Counted from the stretch's first letter, positions 14,712 to 24,283 are shown. The stretch is DNA of 64,000 bases from Paenibacillus_S vulneris (GCF_039543185.1 NZ_BAABJG010000029.1:124001-188000), one strand, 5' to 3'. Notes: generated from the sequence alone by a model not told the origin. Program-made: numbers and translations.

Positions 14712-15383
14712 ATGAAAAAAATAAACAAGCTCAGGATGCATGAGATGGTTGCCGATGAGCTCAAAACGTTCATCAGGGAGCGGGGCCTGAAGCAGGGAGA
14801 CAAGCTTCCTTCGGCTGAAGCCATCATGAAGCTTTTGGGAGTCGGACGCTCTTCACTGCGGGAAGCGCTCCGTTATCTGGAAGCGACCGATGTGGTCGAG
14901 GTGGTGAACGGCAAAGGAATCTACGTGAAGGATACCGCCCATTACCAAATGTCCGCCAAAATTCAAATCGAGGACGAGAAATCCGCTTTGCTGCAGCTGA
15001 TGGAGGTACGCCGGGCGTTAGAGGTGCTTGCAGTCCAGCTGGCGGCTCAGCGCGCGACACAAGAGCAAATCGAGGAAATGCAGGATTACTTGTACGAAAT
15101 CGAAGTGACGGAAGGGCCGGGAAGCTCGGCGGCAGATATGAAGTTTCACCAGGCGATTTATAAGGCTGCGGGCAATCCCATTTTGCAAAGTCTGGTCGAG
15201 TCCGTATGGGAGCTGTTCTCGGTGTTCTGGAATGCGCCCCTGGGACGGCAGGAAATATTCAACGACAGCTTTCCGTTCCACAAGACTTTATTCGACGCTA
15301 TTGTTGAACGGAATCCGACAAAAGCATGTGAGGAGCTTCATAAACTGATGGACAGCATGGAACGGTCGATCCGCGGTGTATAA
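14712..15383 (+). CDS. GntR-family regulator with FCD (FadR-type) domain
   Basis: A 223-residue repressor: an N-terminal winged helix (about residues 5-70, with the GntR pattern GDKLPSAEAIMKLLGVGRSSLREALRYLEA) and an all-helical FCD effector domain with the metal-binding histidine and aspartate pattern (DMKFHQAIYKAAGN, then FHKTLFDAI). Start is ATG 14712 after GGAAAGGGAGAG. It lies directly upstream of, and in the same direction as, the ABC/PLP-enzyme operon, whose leader holds the candidate operator ACCTGTCATACAGGT. I infer that it represses that operon in response to a transported acid or sugar acid. Confidence 0.9.
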   Translation: MKKINKLRMHEMVADELKTFIRERGLKQGDKLPSAEAIMKLLGVGRSSLREALRYLEATDVVEVVNGKGIYVKDTAHYQMSAKIQIEDEKSALLQLMEVRRALEVLAVQLAAQRATQEQIEEMQDYLYEIEVTEGPGSSAADMKFHQAIYKAAGNPILQSLVESVWELFSVFWNAPLGRQEIFNDSFPFHKTLFDAIVERNPTKACEELHKLMDSMERSIRGV

Positions 15384-15476
15384 TACATGTTATCTTAAGT
15401 TACATCATTATTCTGCATAATTCGATAAATCGCTTCCAATGCATAAAAATGAGTCAGGAAACATAACAAAATGCTA

Positions 15477-15505
15477 TTGACTTCATCCCACCCCCATATT
15501 ATGAT
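15477..15505 (+). promoter_or_regulatory. Sigma-A promoter of the ABC/PLP-enzyme operon
   Basis: TTGACT (15477-15482), a 17-base spacer and TATGAT (15500-15505): a near-consensus vegetative promoter. It lies 94 bases after the regulator gene and 240 bases before the binding-protein start, so the operon has its own promoter and a long leader. Confidence 0.75.
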
Positions 15506-15526
15506 TTGGTTAATTAGCTGTCCTTA

Positions 15527-15541
15527 ACCTGTCATACAGGT
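15527..15541. promoter_or_regulatory. Probable GntR operator just downstream of the promoter
   Basis: ACCTGTCATACAGGT is a perfect inverted repeat (6-bp arms, 3-base centre) about 15 bases after the expected transcription start, where a bound repressor would block the polymerase. It is itself nested in TTAACCT...AGGTTAA. Confidence 0.6.
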
Positions 15542-15629
15542 AGATAGGTTAATGGAGACTGGAATATGATCATTTGGAAACCTCAACATCTCTGAAGCCT
15601 GAGGTAACGAGCTGCAAGCTTGCTATCTG

Positions 15630-15643
15630 ACAGGTATACAGGT
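15630..15643. promoter_or_regulatory. Second possible regulator half-site pair
   Basis: ACAGGTATACAGGT repeats the ACAGGT half-site of the operator twice in the same orientation, 90 bases farther into the leader. It could be a secondary site; this is weak evidence. Confidence 0.3.
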
Positions 15644-15743
15644 CATCTCATGGGAAAGTGCTTCTGTAACAATTCAGCGGGGGACTATATCAGACTCAAG
15701 TCTTGTATAGCAAAAGCAAATAAACCAGTGGAGGTTGGTTGTT

Positions 15744-17066
15744 GTGAAGGGGACAAAACGATGGTTAGCCGTTTCACTGATTCCAGTATTGGCGGCCGGG
15801 GCCCTAAGCGGGTGCTCCAGCGGCGAAACGAAGGGATCGACGGATGGGGGCGGAGGCTCCGGAACCGTCACATTGAAGATGATTGAAAGCTTAACCAGTC
15901 CGGCTCGAACGGATGTCATCAAGAAAATGATCGCCAGCTTCGAATCCGCAAACCCCAACATCAAGGTCGAGCTCATCTCGCCTCCGCTAGAAAGCGCAGA
16001 TAACAAAATCTCCACGATGCTTGCCGCCAAAGAAGATCTCGACGTACTGGAAGTACGGGACGTCACCGTGAAGCAGTTCGTCACCAACAAATGGATTGCC
16101 GATTTAACCTCTTATACCTCCTCTTGGAGCAGCTACAAGGACCTCAACGCCAACTCACTCGCCATGGCAAACTACATTGACCAGAAGCCCTATTACATAC
16201 CCTATGGACTATATCAAAAAATGCTGTTTTACCGAAAAGACTGGTTCGATCAAAAGGGTCTGACCCCTCCGAAAACGTGGGACGACTTGAATAAAGCGGC
16301 CAAGGCGTTGACCGATCCGGCGAACAATCGCTTCGGCTATTCGTTCCGTGGAGGGTCCGGTGCGGACGGCTATATTGTCGATCTGCTGCGCGATTACAAT
16401 GGAAAGAACGTCAATACGGACGATGCGATGTTCCTGAAGAGCGGGGCCACCATCTTCAGCACGCCGGAGGCCAAGCAGGGGATGCAGCTGTACGTAAGCC
16501 TGTATAAGGAAGGCTCGCCGAAGGATTCCGTCAACTGGGCGTTTGCCGAGCAGGTGCAGGGCTTTGTGTCCGGAGCTACCGCGATGCTGATTCAGGACCC
16601 GGACACGATTGATCCGGTGAAGCAAAAGCTGAAGGAAGGCACATGGGCAACCGCACCGATGCCGACAGGTCCGACCGGAGCATCCCACTACAAGGTAGGG
16701 GCCGCAGGCTGGGGTGTCACCTCTTATTCCAAGCATCCTAAGGAAGCGTGGAAGCTCATCGAATTCATCTCCAGTCCGGAGCAAAACGCTGTCTTCACTA
16801 AGGTCGCGGGGGTTATCCCGATTCATAACAGCGCCTCCGTCGATAAATATTTCAAGGAAGGCGCCTACAAGCCTTATATCGATATGGCGAACGATACCGC
16901 CCACTACATCCCATACAAGCCGGAGACGGATTACAAGGGCTTCGGCGAATGGCGTAAAATCGTCCAGCAGGACGCGCAGGCGGTCCTGCTCGGACAGATG
17001 TCGATCGATGACGCTCTGAAAAAATGGGACGCTTACTGGATTAACGAGAAGAAGCAGGGGAAATAA
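15744..17066 (+). CDS. ABC transporter substrate-binding lipoprotein, family 1
   Basis: A 440-residue binding lipoprotein, most like CUT1 carbohydrate binders. Start is GTG 15744, nine bases after GGAGG; an in-frame TTG at 15735 is too close to it. The signal peptide ends in the lipobox LSGC. The mature chain shows the SBP_bac_1 pattern (TLKMIESLTSPARTDVIKKMIASFE, then YGLYQKMLFYRKDWFDQKGLTPPKTWDDL and a late YKVGAAGWGVTSYSKHPKEAWKLIEF). It is the first gene of an operon with two permeases and a PLP enzyme. The ligand is unknown, and the enzyme at the end hints at something other than a plain sugar. Confidence 0.9.
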   Translation: MKGTKRWLAVSLIPVLAAGALSGCSSGETKGSTDGGGGSGTVTLKMIESLTSPARTDVIKKMIASFESANPNIKVELISPPLESADNKISTMLAAKEDLDVLEVRDVTVKQFVTNKWIADLTSYTSSWSSYKDLNANSLAMANYIDQKPYYIPYGLYQKMLFYRKDWFDQKGLTPPKTWDDLNKAAKALTDPANNRFGYSFRGGSGADGYIVDLLRDYNGKNVNTDDAMFLKSGATIFSTPEAKQGMQLYVSLYKEGSPKDSVNWAFAEQVQGFVSGATAMLIQDPDTIDPVKQKLKEGTWATAPMPTGPTGASHYKVGAAGWGVTSYSKHPKEAWKLIEFISSPEQNAVFTKVAGVIPIHNSASVDKYFKEGAYKPYIDMANDTAHYIPYKPETDYKGFGEWRKIVQQDAQAVLLGQMSIDDALKKWDAYWINEKKQGK

Positions 17067-17132
17067 GACGCATGATCCACCGGCGGGCAGACCTCGTGCT
17101 GCCCGTCACCTCTATCATGGGAGGGACCTCGG

Positions 17133-18065
17133 ATGAAACAACGCATTGCGCAGCCGTTACGGGAGGGAGGCAGACCGTTTCGGCTGAACCGTACGCAGAC
17201 CTTTATTTTCTTATGCCTGCTTCCCGCCTTGCTCCTCGTCTTCGGCTTCACCTACTTTCCTATCCTGAAGGGCATCAGCGTAGCCTTTCAAAATTATTCG
17301 CTCTTCAACCTGACCGATGTCCATTATGTCGGGTTCAAAAATTTTGAAACCGTGCTAAGTAATGCCCAGTTCAAAACCATCCTGAAAAATACCGCTTTAT
17401 GGGTTGTTATATCGCTTATCCTGCAGTTTCTGATCGGCTTCATGCTGGCGCTGTTGATGCGCAGAAGCTTTCCGGGACGCGGGGTATATCAAGGGTTTGT
17501 TTTTTATTCCTGGGCGTTATCCGGCTTCTTGATCGGCATTATATGGCGGTGGCTGTTTAACGGACAGATCGGCGTCATTAACGACCTTTTGCTGAAGCTT
17601 GGATTGATTACAGAGCGGATCGGATTTCTGTCCGACCCGAAATGGGCGATGTTCTCCGTTATCATAGCGAACATATGGTACGGGGTGGCGTTCTTCGCCA
17701 TTATGCTGCTGGCAGCGCTGCAATCCGTGCCGTCAGAGCTGTACGAAGCGGCGGAGATGGATGGGGCGAGCGGCTTCCACCAGCTGTTCCAGGTCACGAT
17801 TCCGTATATTATGCCTACGATTATTTCCACGACAGCGCTGCGCGTCATATGGATTTTCAATTTCCCCGACCTGATCTACGGGATGACCAACGGCGGCCCG
17901 GCGGGCTCCACTCATATTTTGACGACGTACATGCTGGATAAAATCGTCTTCTCGGGAGACTACGGACAAGCAAGCGCCATAGGCATCCTTTGTATCGCCA
18001 TTCTGGTGTTGTTTACGACCTTTTATTTGTTCGCGACGAAAGCGGAAAAAGCGGGTGATTTCTAA
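17133..18065 (+). CDS. ABC transporter permease, MalF/UgpA type
   Basis: A 310-residue membrane protein with six hydrophobic segments and the CUT1 EAA motif at about residues 206-225 (ELYEAAEMDGASGFHQLFQVT region). It pairs with the next permease; their genes overlap by one base in TAATG, so translation is coupled. Start is ATG 17133 after GGGAGG. No ATPase is encoded in the operon, as is usual for CUT1 systems of Bacillota that share an MsmX-type ATPase. Confidence 0.92.
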   Translation: MKQRIAQPLREGGRPFRLNRTQTFIFLCLLPALLLVFGFTYFPILKGISVAFQNYSLFNLTDVHYVGFKNFETVLSNAQFKTILKNTALWVVISLILQFLIGFMLALLMRRSFPGRGVYQGFVFYSWALSGFLIGIIWRWLFNGQIGVINDLLLKLGLITERIGFLSDPKWAMFSVIIANIWYGVAFFAIMLLAALQSVPSELYEAAEMDGASGFHQLFQVTIPYIMPTIISTTALRVIWIFNFPDLIYGMTNGGPAGSTHILTTYMLDKIVFSGDYGQASAIGILCIAILVLFTTFYLFATKAEKAGDF

Positions 18066-18901
18066 TGAACAAACGATTGTCATTACCCGGAAAAATAGGA
18101 AAAACCATCGTTCTTGCCGTCTATCTAGTGTTTATGGTATTTCCGTTATATTGGATGGTCATTACGTCGCTGAAGCCCAGGAACGAGATATTTACGCTGC
18201 CGCTGCAGTATTGGCCAAGGCAAATTTCCTTCGAAAATTATGTGCAAATCTTCAAAATATCCAAATTCCACATCTATATCGGCAACAGTCTTGCCATTTC
18301 TCTTACTTCGGCGGCTATCGTATTGGCAGTGACGATTTTGAGCGGCTATGTTCTGGCCCGGTTTACCTTCCGGGGGAGCCGGCAGCTGATGCTGGCTTTT
18401 TTCGTGACGCAAATGGTACCGTTGTTTATCGGCTTCAGCACCTTGTATTGGATGATGTCGCGGATGGGGCTGTTGAACAAGCAGGGCGCTTTGATTCTCA
18501 TGTATACGGTCGGGCTCGTCCCGTTCTGTACGATTATGCTGAGGGGCTTTTTTCAGCGCATTCCGGCAAGCCTGGAAGAGGCGGCTATGGTGGACGGCTG
18601 CTCCCGAATGAGCGCGCTGTTCCGCGTAATCGTTCCGATTATGATGCCGGGGATATCGGCTACGTTTATTTTTGCCTTCGTGCAGAACTGGAACGAGCTG
18701 TTCATGGCCATAATGTTTATTGATAAGGAAAACTCCAAGACGCTGCCTGTCGCGATGAATTCGTTCATTACCAAGTTCGATATCGACTGGGGCTCCATGT
18801 CGGCCGCAACGGTGCTGTCCGTCATCCCGACCGTCATTCTGTTCGCGATTTGCCAGCGCTTTATCGTCGAGGGGTTGACGCAAGGAGCGGTGAAGGGTTA
18901 G
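18065..18901 (+). CDS. ABC transporter permease, MalG/UgpE type
   Basis: A 278-residue partner permease with six membrane helices (first: IVLAVYLVFMVFPLYWMVI) and the EAA loop SLEEAAMVDGCSRMSALFRV near residue 175. It forms the translocation channel with the preceding gene product. The start codon overlaps the upstream stop. The PLP-enzyme gene follows after 37 bases. Confidence 0.93.
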   Translation: MNKRLSLPGKIGKTIVLAVYLVFMVFPLYWMVITSLKPRNEIFTLPLQYWPRQISFENYVQIFKISKFHIYIGNSLAISLTSAAIVLAVTILSGYVLARFTFRGSRQLMLAFFVTQMVPLFIGFSTLYWMMSRMGLLNKQGALILMYTVGLVPFCTIMLRGFFQRIPASLEEAAMVDGCSRMSALFRVIVPIMMPGISATFIFAFVQNWNELFMAIMFIDKENSKTLPVAMNSFITKFDIDWGSMSAATVLSVIPTVILFAICQRFIVEGLTQGAVKG

Positions 18902-18938
18902 CCACAGCGGTGAAAACTATCTGAAGGGAGAATTCCCA

Positions 18939-20141
18939 TTGGACTCTAAGCAAGGAAGAACGGATAACGGGAGTAACGGACCCCGCGGTATTATCGATCC
19001 GAGCACGCTTGTTGCTCATGATCCGCATGACGAGAAGCACCAGGGTGCGGTTGTCATGCCCATTTACCAGAACAGCCTGTTCACCTTCTCCACTTATGAG
19101 GAATTCGATCAGGCCATGGCAGGGGATGACGACATCCCTGTCTATTCACGAGGTCATAATCCGACCGTGCAGCAGCTGGAGAGGCGTTTGGCCGCTCTTC
19201 AGGGCGGAGAGAAGGCCCGCTGCTTCGCATCAGGGATGGCGGCGATTTCGACGGCGATCCTGTCCCAGGTCCGCTCCGGCGACCATGTCCTCTGCGTAGA
19301 CCAAGCCTATGGGCCAACACGCGAGCTGCTGAGCGTATTTCTTACGCAGTATGGCGTAGAGACGACCTTCGTCGACGGGACGTCTATAGAGGCATTTCAT
19401 GCTGCGGTTCGGTCCAATACGCGGGTGATGTATTTGGAGAGCCCGACGACGCAGACGTTCCGGCTCCAGGACCTGCGCGCTTGTGCAGAGCTTGCTCGCA
19501 GCATTGGAGCGGTCACGATCATCGATAATACATGGGCGACGCCATGCTTTCAAAATCCGTTCGAATTCGGCATCGACCTCGTCCTGCATTCCATCAGCAA
19601 ATATATCGGCGGTCACAGCGATATTATCGGCGGCGTGCTGATCGGGAGCGAGTCCATGCTCCGCCGGATCAATCGCAGCGAATATCTGCTGCTCGGAGGC
19701 ATCATGACGCCTCATTCGGCGTCCTTGACCATGCGAGGCTTGCGGACGCTGCCTCTGCGTATGGAGAAGCTGGAGCAGAATGGGATCGCGGTAGCACGGC
19801 ATCTTGAACAGCTGCCCTTCGTGAGGAAGGTCAACCACCCGGGACTCCCATCATACCCACAGCACGAGCTGGCGAAGCGGCAGATGCGCGGCTTCAGCAG
19901 CCTGTTCTCCTTCGAGACCGACCTGCCGCCGGAAGAAATGAAGGCATGGGCCGGGAGGCTTACCTATTTCCGGATTGGCGTCAGCTGGGGCGGGTACGAG
20001 AGCCTGGTTACCGTAGGGCGATCCGTTCCGGGCCGCGGGTCTGTCCAAGGCTCGATCGTTCGGCTGTATATCGGTCTGGAGCATCCGCAGGTGCTTATTG
20101 AGGATATCGAGCAGGCGAGTCAGGGGTTGGGCGGGGGATAG
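18939..20141 (+). CDS. PLP-dependent trans-sulfuration enzyme (cystathionine lyase/synthase family)
   Basis: A 400-residue Cys/Met-metabolism PLP enzyme (fold type I). The Schiff-base lysine is in HSISKYIGGHSD near residue 216, the phosphate-binding and cofactor region shows YSRGHNPTVQQLERRLAALQGGE and CFASGMAAISTAIL, and the aspartate pairing with the pyridine nitrogen is in TIIDNTWATP. Relatives are cystathionine gamma-synthases and beta- or gamma-lyases acting on sulfur- or oxygen-linked amino acids. Start is TTG 18939, eight bases after AAGGGAG. Being last in a transport operon, it probably breaks down the imported compound rather than making methionine. Confidence 0.88.
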   Translation: MDSKQGRTDNGSNGPRGIIDPSTLVAHDPHDEKHQGAVVMPIYQNSLFTFSTYEEFDQAMAGDDDIPVYSRGHNPTVQQLERRLAALQGGEKARCFASGMAAISTAILSQVRSGDHVLCVDQAYGPTRELLSVFLTQYGVETTFVDGTSIEAFHAAVRSNTRVMYLESPTTQTFRLQDLRACAELARSIGAVTIIDNTWATPCFQNPFEFGIDLVLHSISKYIGGHSDIIGGVLIGSESMLRRINRSEYLLLGGIMTPHSASLTMRGLRTLPLRMEKLEQNGIAVARHLEQLPFVRKVNHPGLPSYPQHELAKRQMRGFSSLFSFETDLPPEEMKAWAGRLTYFRIGVSWGGYESLVTVGRSVPGRGSVQGSIVRLYIGLEHPQVLIEDIEQASQGLGGG

Positions 20142-20181
20142 GGACATTTATAAAAAGGACTTGAAGTTTAGGCGGGTTGAC

Positions 20182-20220
20182 AAAAGATGATTCCTTTACT
20201 GCACAGGAGTCATCTTTTTT
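20182..20220 (+). terminator. Terminator of the ABC/PLP-enzyme operon
   Basis: AAAAGATGATTCC and GGAGTCATCTTTTTT pair (one wobble) around a loop of about 11 bases, ending in six T residues. Confidence 0.8.
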
Positions 20221-20306
20221 GCGTTCCCATTGATATCTGTGGTTATTGTAATAGGTATAAAGAGCGCTTTGCCGTTGATCAGAATTTTGTAGTTGCGAAG
20301 GTTTAA

Positions 20307-21203
20307 TTAAGTAGATAGAGGACCATATGATTGCTGCAATTGTTTGATATCGCTGACGGGAGGCATTCCAAACATTCTTTTATATTCACGGCTAAACTGA
20401 GAAGGACTTTCATAGCCAACTCTAAATCCTGCCTCAGCTGCATCTATCGCTTCTGATAATAAAAGACGCCTTGCCTCCAGAAGCCGGATCTTTTTTTGAT
20501 ATTGCAGAGGACTCATTGCGGCCACTTCTTTGAAATGGCGAAATAGCGACGCAGGACTCATATGAATGGAATGCGCTAACTCTTCGATATGAAGAGGGGC
20601 AGCATAATTGTTTTTGATCTGATTAATTACTCTAACGATACGCTGCATGTTGCTTCCATCCAGTGCAATCTGTCTGAGATACCCTTGCTCACCCTTCAGA
20701 ACCCTATAGTAGATTTCCCGAATGATCAACGGCCCAAGAATTGGGACATCTTCCGGTGTTTCTAGCAGATGGACGAGTCTTATTACAGCATCTATTATGG
20801 ATTGGTTCGTTTCCGTAACGAATATGCCTCTTCGCATTTCCCTCTTTTTCATTGATTCGGAAGATGACTCTTTTAAAATATCAAAGATTTGCATGGGCTC
20901 CAGCTTAAGACGTATGCACAAATACGGATTTTCAAGAGAGGCTTCTGTAATTTGAGCAGAGATCGGCAAGTCGACTGATACAACTAAATAATTGGAAGGT
21001 CCATAAGAGTAACGTTCTTGTTCGAGCATAACGACCTTTGAACCCTGCGTGACAATACAAAGCGCCGGCTCATGAACCCTGAGTACGGGCAATGTAGTTG
21101 TAGAACTGCGAATCAATTCTAGCGAGGAAATAATCGTTGAATGCACCCCGTCTTGCGCTGTGAATTTTTCAATAAGATTGGACAATTCGGCACGTTTTTC
21201 CAT
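20307..21203 (-). CDS. AraC-family regulator with AraC_N cupin-like domain
   Basis: A 298-residue regulator: an N-terminal AraC_N domain (about residues 20-170, with HEPALCIVTQGSKVVMLEQERYSYGPSNYLVVSVDLP) followed by the double helix-turn-helix (LAHSIHMSPASLFRHFKEVAAMSPLQYQK and FRVGYESPSQFSREYKRMFG). It is divergent from the MFS exporter gene at 21398, 194 bases away, which it most likely controls. Proteins with this architecture are frequently found next to exporters or oxidoreductases. The ligand is unknown. Confidence 0.9.
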   Translation of the reverse strand: MEKRAELSNLIEKFTAQDGVHSTIISSLELIRSSTTTLPVLRVHEPALCIVTQGSKVVMLEQERYSYGPSNYLVVSVDLPISAQITEASLENPYLCIRLKLEPMQIFDILKESSSESMKKREMRRGIFVTETNQSIIDAVIRLVHLLETPEDVPILGPLIIREIYYRVLKGEQGYLRQIALDGSNMQRIVRVINQIKNNYAAPLHIEELAHSIHMSPASLFRHFKEVAAMSPLQYQKKIRLLEARRLLLSEAIDAAEAGFRVGYESPSQFSREYKRMFGMPPVSDIKQLQQSYGPLST

Positions 21204-21397
21204 CCACCTTCACATCCTTCAAGCATTTTTGTTTTTTTATCATAACTCCAACTTTCATAATATCTCAATGCTATTGATAGGATTAGGCAATAATGTGCTT
21301 CAAATAGTCTACGAGAATGAAAGGAATCTGTGTAAAAATGAAAGCAACCTAGGGGATAGCACTAGAAACGACTAAAGAGATATTAAAGGAGATTGAA

Positions 21398-22573
21398 ATG
21401 GATAAAAGAATATGGATTTTGGCCATTGCCTCGTTCGTAGTAGGTACGGTCGAGCTCGTCATTGCTGGAATCATTGATATGATCGCCCAAGATCTGAATG
21501 TCTCTGCAGGTACCGCAGGCCAATTGATTACTGTCTATTCACTCGTATTCGCTTTTGGCTCACCATTACTCATCAACCTTACCTCTAAAGTTGAGCGCAG
21601 AAAATTATTGACTGCTGCCATGCTTGTCTTTTTCGCAGGAAATATGATATCGATAGTTAGCCCTAACTTTACAATTCTTCTTATTTCGAGAATTATACTT
21701 GCAGCAAGCTGCTCGATTGTTGTTGTTCTTTCTATCGTTATGGCTTCAAGCATCGTTGCACCCGAATTAAGAGGCCGCGCGATCGGTGTTATTTTTATGG
21801 GGATAAGCGCATCCCTTGTCATCGGCGTCCCTCTTGGCACATTCATCGGTGATATCTGGGGGTGGCGCTCAACTTTTGCTTTGGTCGGGGCTCTTACCTT
21901 AATCGTGGCCTGGGCAGTCAATCGATATCTTCCACAGGTTGCTCCGCGTCCAGGAGTCCCGTTGCGAGATCAGCTTCGAACGCTTAAGGATTCTAAAATC
22001 TTATCCGCTCATTTGATCTCGATCTTACAGATGACTGGCCAATTCACAATCTATGCTTACATTACACCTTTTTTGAACGAGACGATGGGGCTGTCAACAA
22101 ACATGATTAGTCTTGTCCTGCTTGTATATGGATTAGCAGGGATAGCAGGAGGATGGATTGGAGGTTGGTCCTCCGATAAACTTGGCAACGGCAAGACAAT
22201 GATCATCACTCTCCTGCTGCATGCGCTAGCGATATTCTTATTGCCTTATTCTACGGGTTCAATCTTTCCGTTACTCATCGCCGTCATCGTCTGGTGTGCA
22301 TTTAATATGGCGCCAAGTCCCGCTATTCAAAGCTACCTAATACAGACAGCTCCGGAATCTTCGGATATCCAGCTAAGTTTTAATACATCGTCTTTACATA
22401 TAGGAGTTGCAGCAGGCTCTATCGTTGGGGGATTGATTTTAAACTATTATTCTGTAACAATGAACACTTGGGTTGGCGGACTGATTGTTATCTTGGCTAC
22501 CCTGTCAGCCATTTTCTCCTTAAGTAAAAATAGAATTAAGGCATCGACCGCACACAGCAGACGTTTATTTTGA
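21398..22573 (+). CDS. Major facilitator superfamily exporter (DHA1 type)
   Basis: A 391-residue carrier with twelve predicted helices and a DHA1-type layout as in AraJ, NepI and YdhP. The start RIWILAIASFVVGTVELVIAG and the motif-A-like loop after helix 2 (SKVERRKLLTAAML) are typical; the helix 5 segment SASLVIGVPLGTFIGDIWGWR is motif C-like and points to export. Start is ATG 21398 after AAAGGAG. It pairs with the divergent AraC regulator. Substrate unknown: sugars, purines or drugs are all possible for this group. Confidence 0.88.
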   Translation: MDKRIWILAIASFVVGTVELVIAGIIDMIAQDLNVSAGTAGQLITVYSLVFAFGSPLLINLTSKVERRKLLTAAMLVFFAGNMISIVSPNFTILLISRIILAASCSIVVVLSIVMASSIVAPELRGRAIGVIFMGISASLVIGVPLGTFIGDIWGWRSTFALVGALTLIVAWAVNRYLPQVAPRPGVPLRDQLRTLKDSKILSAHLISILQMTGQFTIYAYITPFLNETMGLSTNMISLVLLVYGLAGIAGGWIGGWSSDKLGNGKTMIITLLLHALAIFLLPYSTGSIFPLLIAVIVWCAFNMAPSPAIQSYLIQTAPESSDIQLSFNTSSLHIGVAAGSIVGGLILNYYSVTMNTWVGGLIVILATLSAIFSLSKNRIKASTAHSRRLF

Positions 22574-22783
22574 CAATGCTGTCTTGGCTTTCAACTAACG
22601 TTGGCCGGTGCTATTTCGTTTCGTATTCCCTCCCTCTCTTTCTCTCTACGATAATCATCAAATGACAAAAATCGACCAGATTATAGTAATTCCGCTATGA
22701 ATCTATTAAAATGAATCTGCTGATCAGGGAATTCCTCCCACGGAATACAGATCATACGTCGATGATAATAGGAGAGAGAAGGC

Positions 22784-24232
22784 TTGAAGACAGAGAGAAA
22801 GTCAGGCACCATGCGTAAAATGGCAGCAGCCGTACTGGGGATCAGCCTTATGTTGGGCGGCATAGGTGGTGCTGCAGCCGCGGCTTCAGATTCGCCCCCG
22901 GCGAACAAAGAAATAGTGTACCCTTATCAGGAGTACACATACGAATTAATGTCCGAGCAGATCGACAAGCTGGCAGCCGCTTATCCCGGATTAATCGAAG
23001 TCAGATCGATAGGGACGACTGATTTTGGACGCGACATTAAGGCGGTTAAATTGGGGAAGGGAGAGGCTTCCGTCCTGATTGACGGGTCTCAGCACGCCAG
23101 GGAATGGATGGGCACCAACCTCATCCTTTATATGATTGACCGCTACGCTTACGCCTACGAGAATAATATGAAGTACAATCAGTATGTGGTCCGGGAATTG
23201 CTGGATCACTGCTCGATCTGGTTCGTTCCGATGGTCAATCCGGACGGCGTCACCCTCCAGCAGAAAGGGCTGGGTGCTTTTCCCGAATATTATCATGACT
23301 ATCTGCTCAGCATGAACGGCGGCAGCGATAACTTCAAACGCTGGAAGGCCAACGCAAGCGGAATCGACATTAATCGGCAGTATCCTGCGATGTGGACCGG
23401 TATTGTCAATTCTCCTAACTATCCGATGTTCAAAAATTATAAAGGCTCTGAGCCCGCGGAAACGGCGGAAGCGACGAGCATGATTCATTTTACATACCAG
23501 ATGGATCCGGAAATTGCACTCTCCTATCACACCTCTGGCGAAGTGCTGTATTGGTACTTCAACACGCTGCCTGAGCACATGGCCCGGGACAAGAAGATGG
23601 CGGATAGCATAAGCGCTATGACGGGCTACAGTCAGGTCAAGCCGGTCAAGGATCCTTCCGGCGGCGGCTTCACCGATTGGTTTATTGCGCAGTTCGGACG
23701 TCCCGGCTTTACGGCCGAGCTGGGTCCTTACCAGGAAGAGACCGAGCTGCCGCTCTGGACCTTCACCGATATTTGGAACGAAAATCAGGAAATCGGGCTG
23801 TATCTGGCCTCCGAGGGATACAAGCTGTGGCGGGAGCGCTATCCGATAGAAACGATCGACGAAAACCTGCAGCTGCTGGAACCGGCACAGCTCTATAATC
23901 GTCCTAATGAGTCATTTCCGGTTGGCGGCGAGCTGGGCAAAGTGAAAGTGAAGGCGGATGCCCGCCTTGGGGATTGGTACCGTGTCCCTACCTGGCTGGG
24001 TCCGAGATGGATTCATTTGAACCAGACCCCTATTATTAAAGGAGCTAGCGAGAAAACGGAAGAGCGTATACACTTAAATAGTCCGGCTACCGTGTACAAA
24101 TACCCTGGTCAAAACAATGCTGCAGTGCTTGGTGAATTGAATCCGCAGGAAGTGCAAGCTCTGGAGCGTTGGAATGATTGGGTAATGATTCGAACCTGGC
24201 TGGGGGACGGATGGATTCGGGTACAAAAGTAA
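22784..24232 (+). CDS. Secreted M14-family zinc carboxypeptidase with SH3-like C-terminal repeats
   Basis: A 482-residue exported metallopeptidase. The signal peptide runs to about residue 34. The M14 domain spans about 45-350: zinc ligands H104 and E107 in HAREW and a later histidine in SYHTSGEVLYWYF, and the catalytic glutamate in FTAELGPYQE. The C-terminal 120 residues hold two SH3-like repeats with the pattern W-Y-x-V-x-TWLG-x-x-WIHL and W-V-M-I-R-TWLG-D-GWIRV, probably a wall-binding module shared with the amidase encoded 51 bases downstream. Likely it trims cell-wall or dietary peptides. Start is TTG 22784 after GGAGAGAGAAGG; ATG 22811 is an alternative. Confidence 0.88.
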   Translation: MKTERKSGTMRKMAAAVLGISLMLGGIGGAAAAASDSPPANKEIVYPYQEYTYELMSEQIDKLAAAYPGLIEVRSIGTTDFGRDIKAVKLGKGEASVLIDGSQHAREWMGTNLILYMIDRYAYAYENNMKYNQYVVRELLDHCSIWFVPMVNPDGVTLQQKGLGAFPEYYHDYLLSMNGGSDNFKRWKANASGIDINRQYPAMWTGIVNSPNYPMFKNYKGSEPAETAEATSMIHFTYQMDPEIALSYHTSGEVLYWYFNTLPEHMARDKKMADSISAMTGYSQVKPVKDPSGGGFTDWFIAQFGRPGFTAELGPYQEETELPLWTFTDIWNENQEIGLYLASEGYKLWRERYPIETIDENLQLLEPAQLYNRPNESFPVGGELGKVKVKADARLGDWYRVPTWLGPRWIHLNQTPIIKGASEKTEERIHLNSPATVYKYPGQNNAAVLGELNPQEVQALERWNDWVMIRTWLGDGWIRVQK

Positions 24233-24283
24233 TTGAATCGATAGATACAAAGCAAATCGAGCATTAAACAGGGGTGGGAAGGC

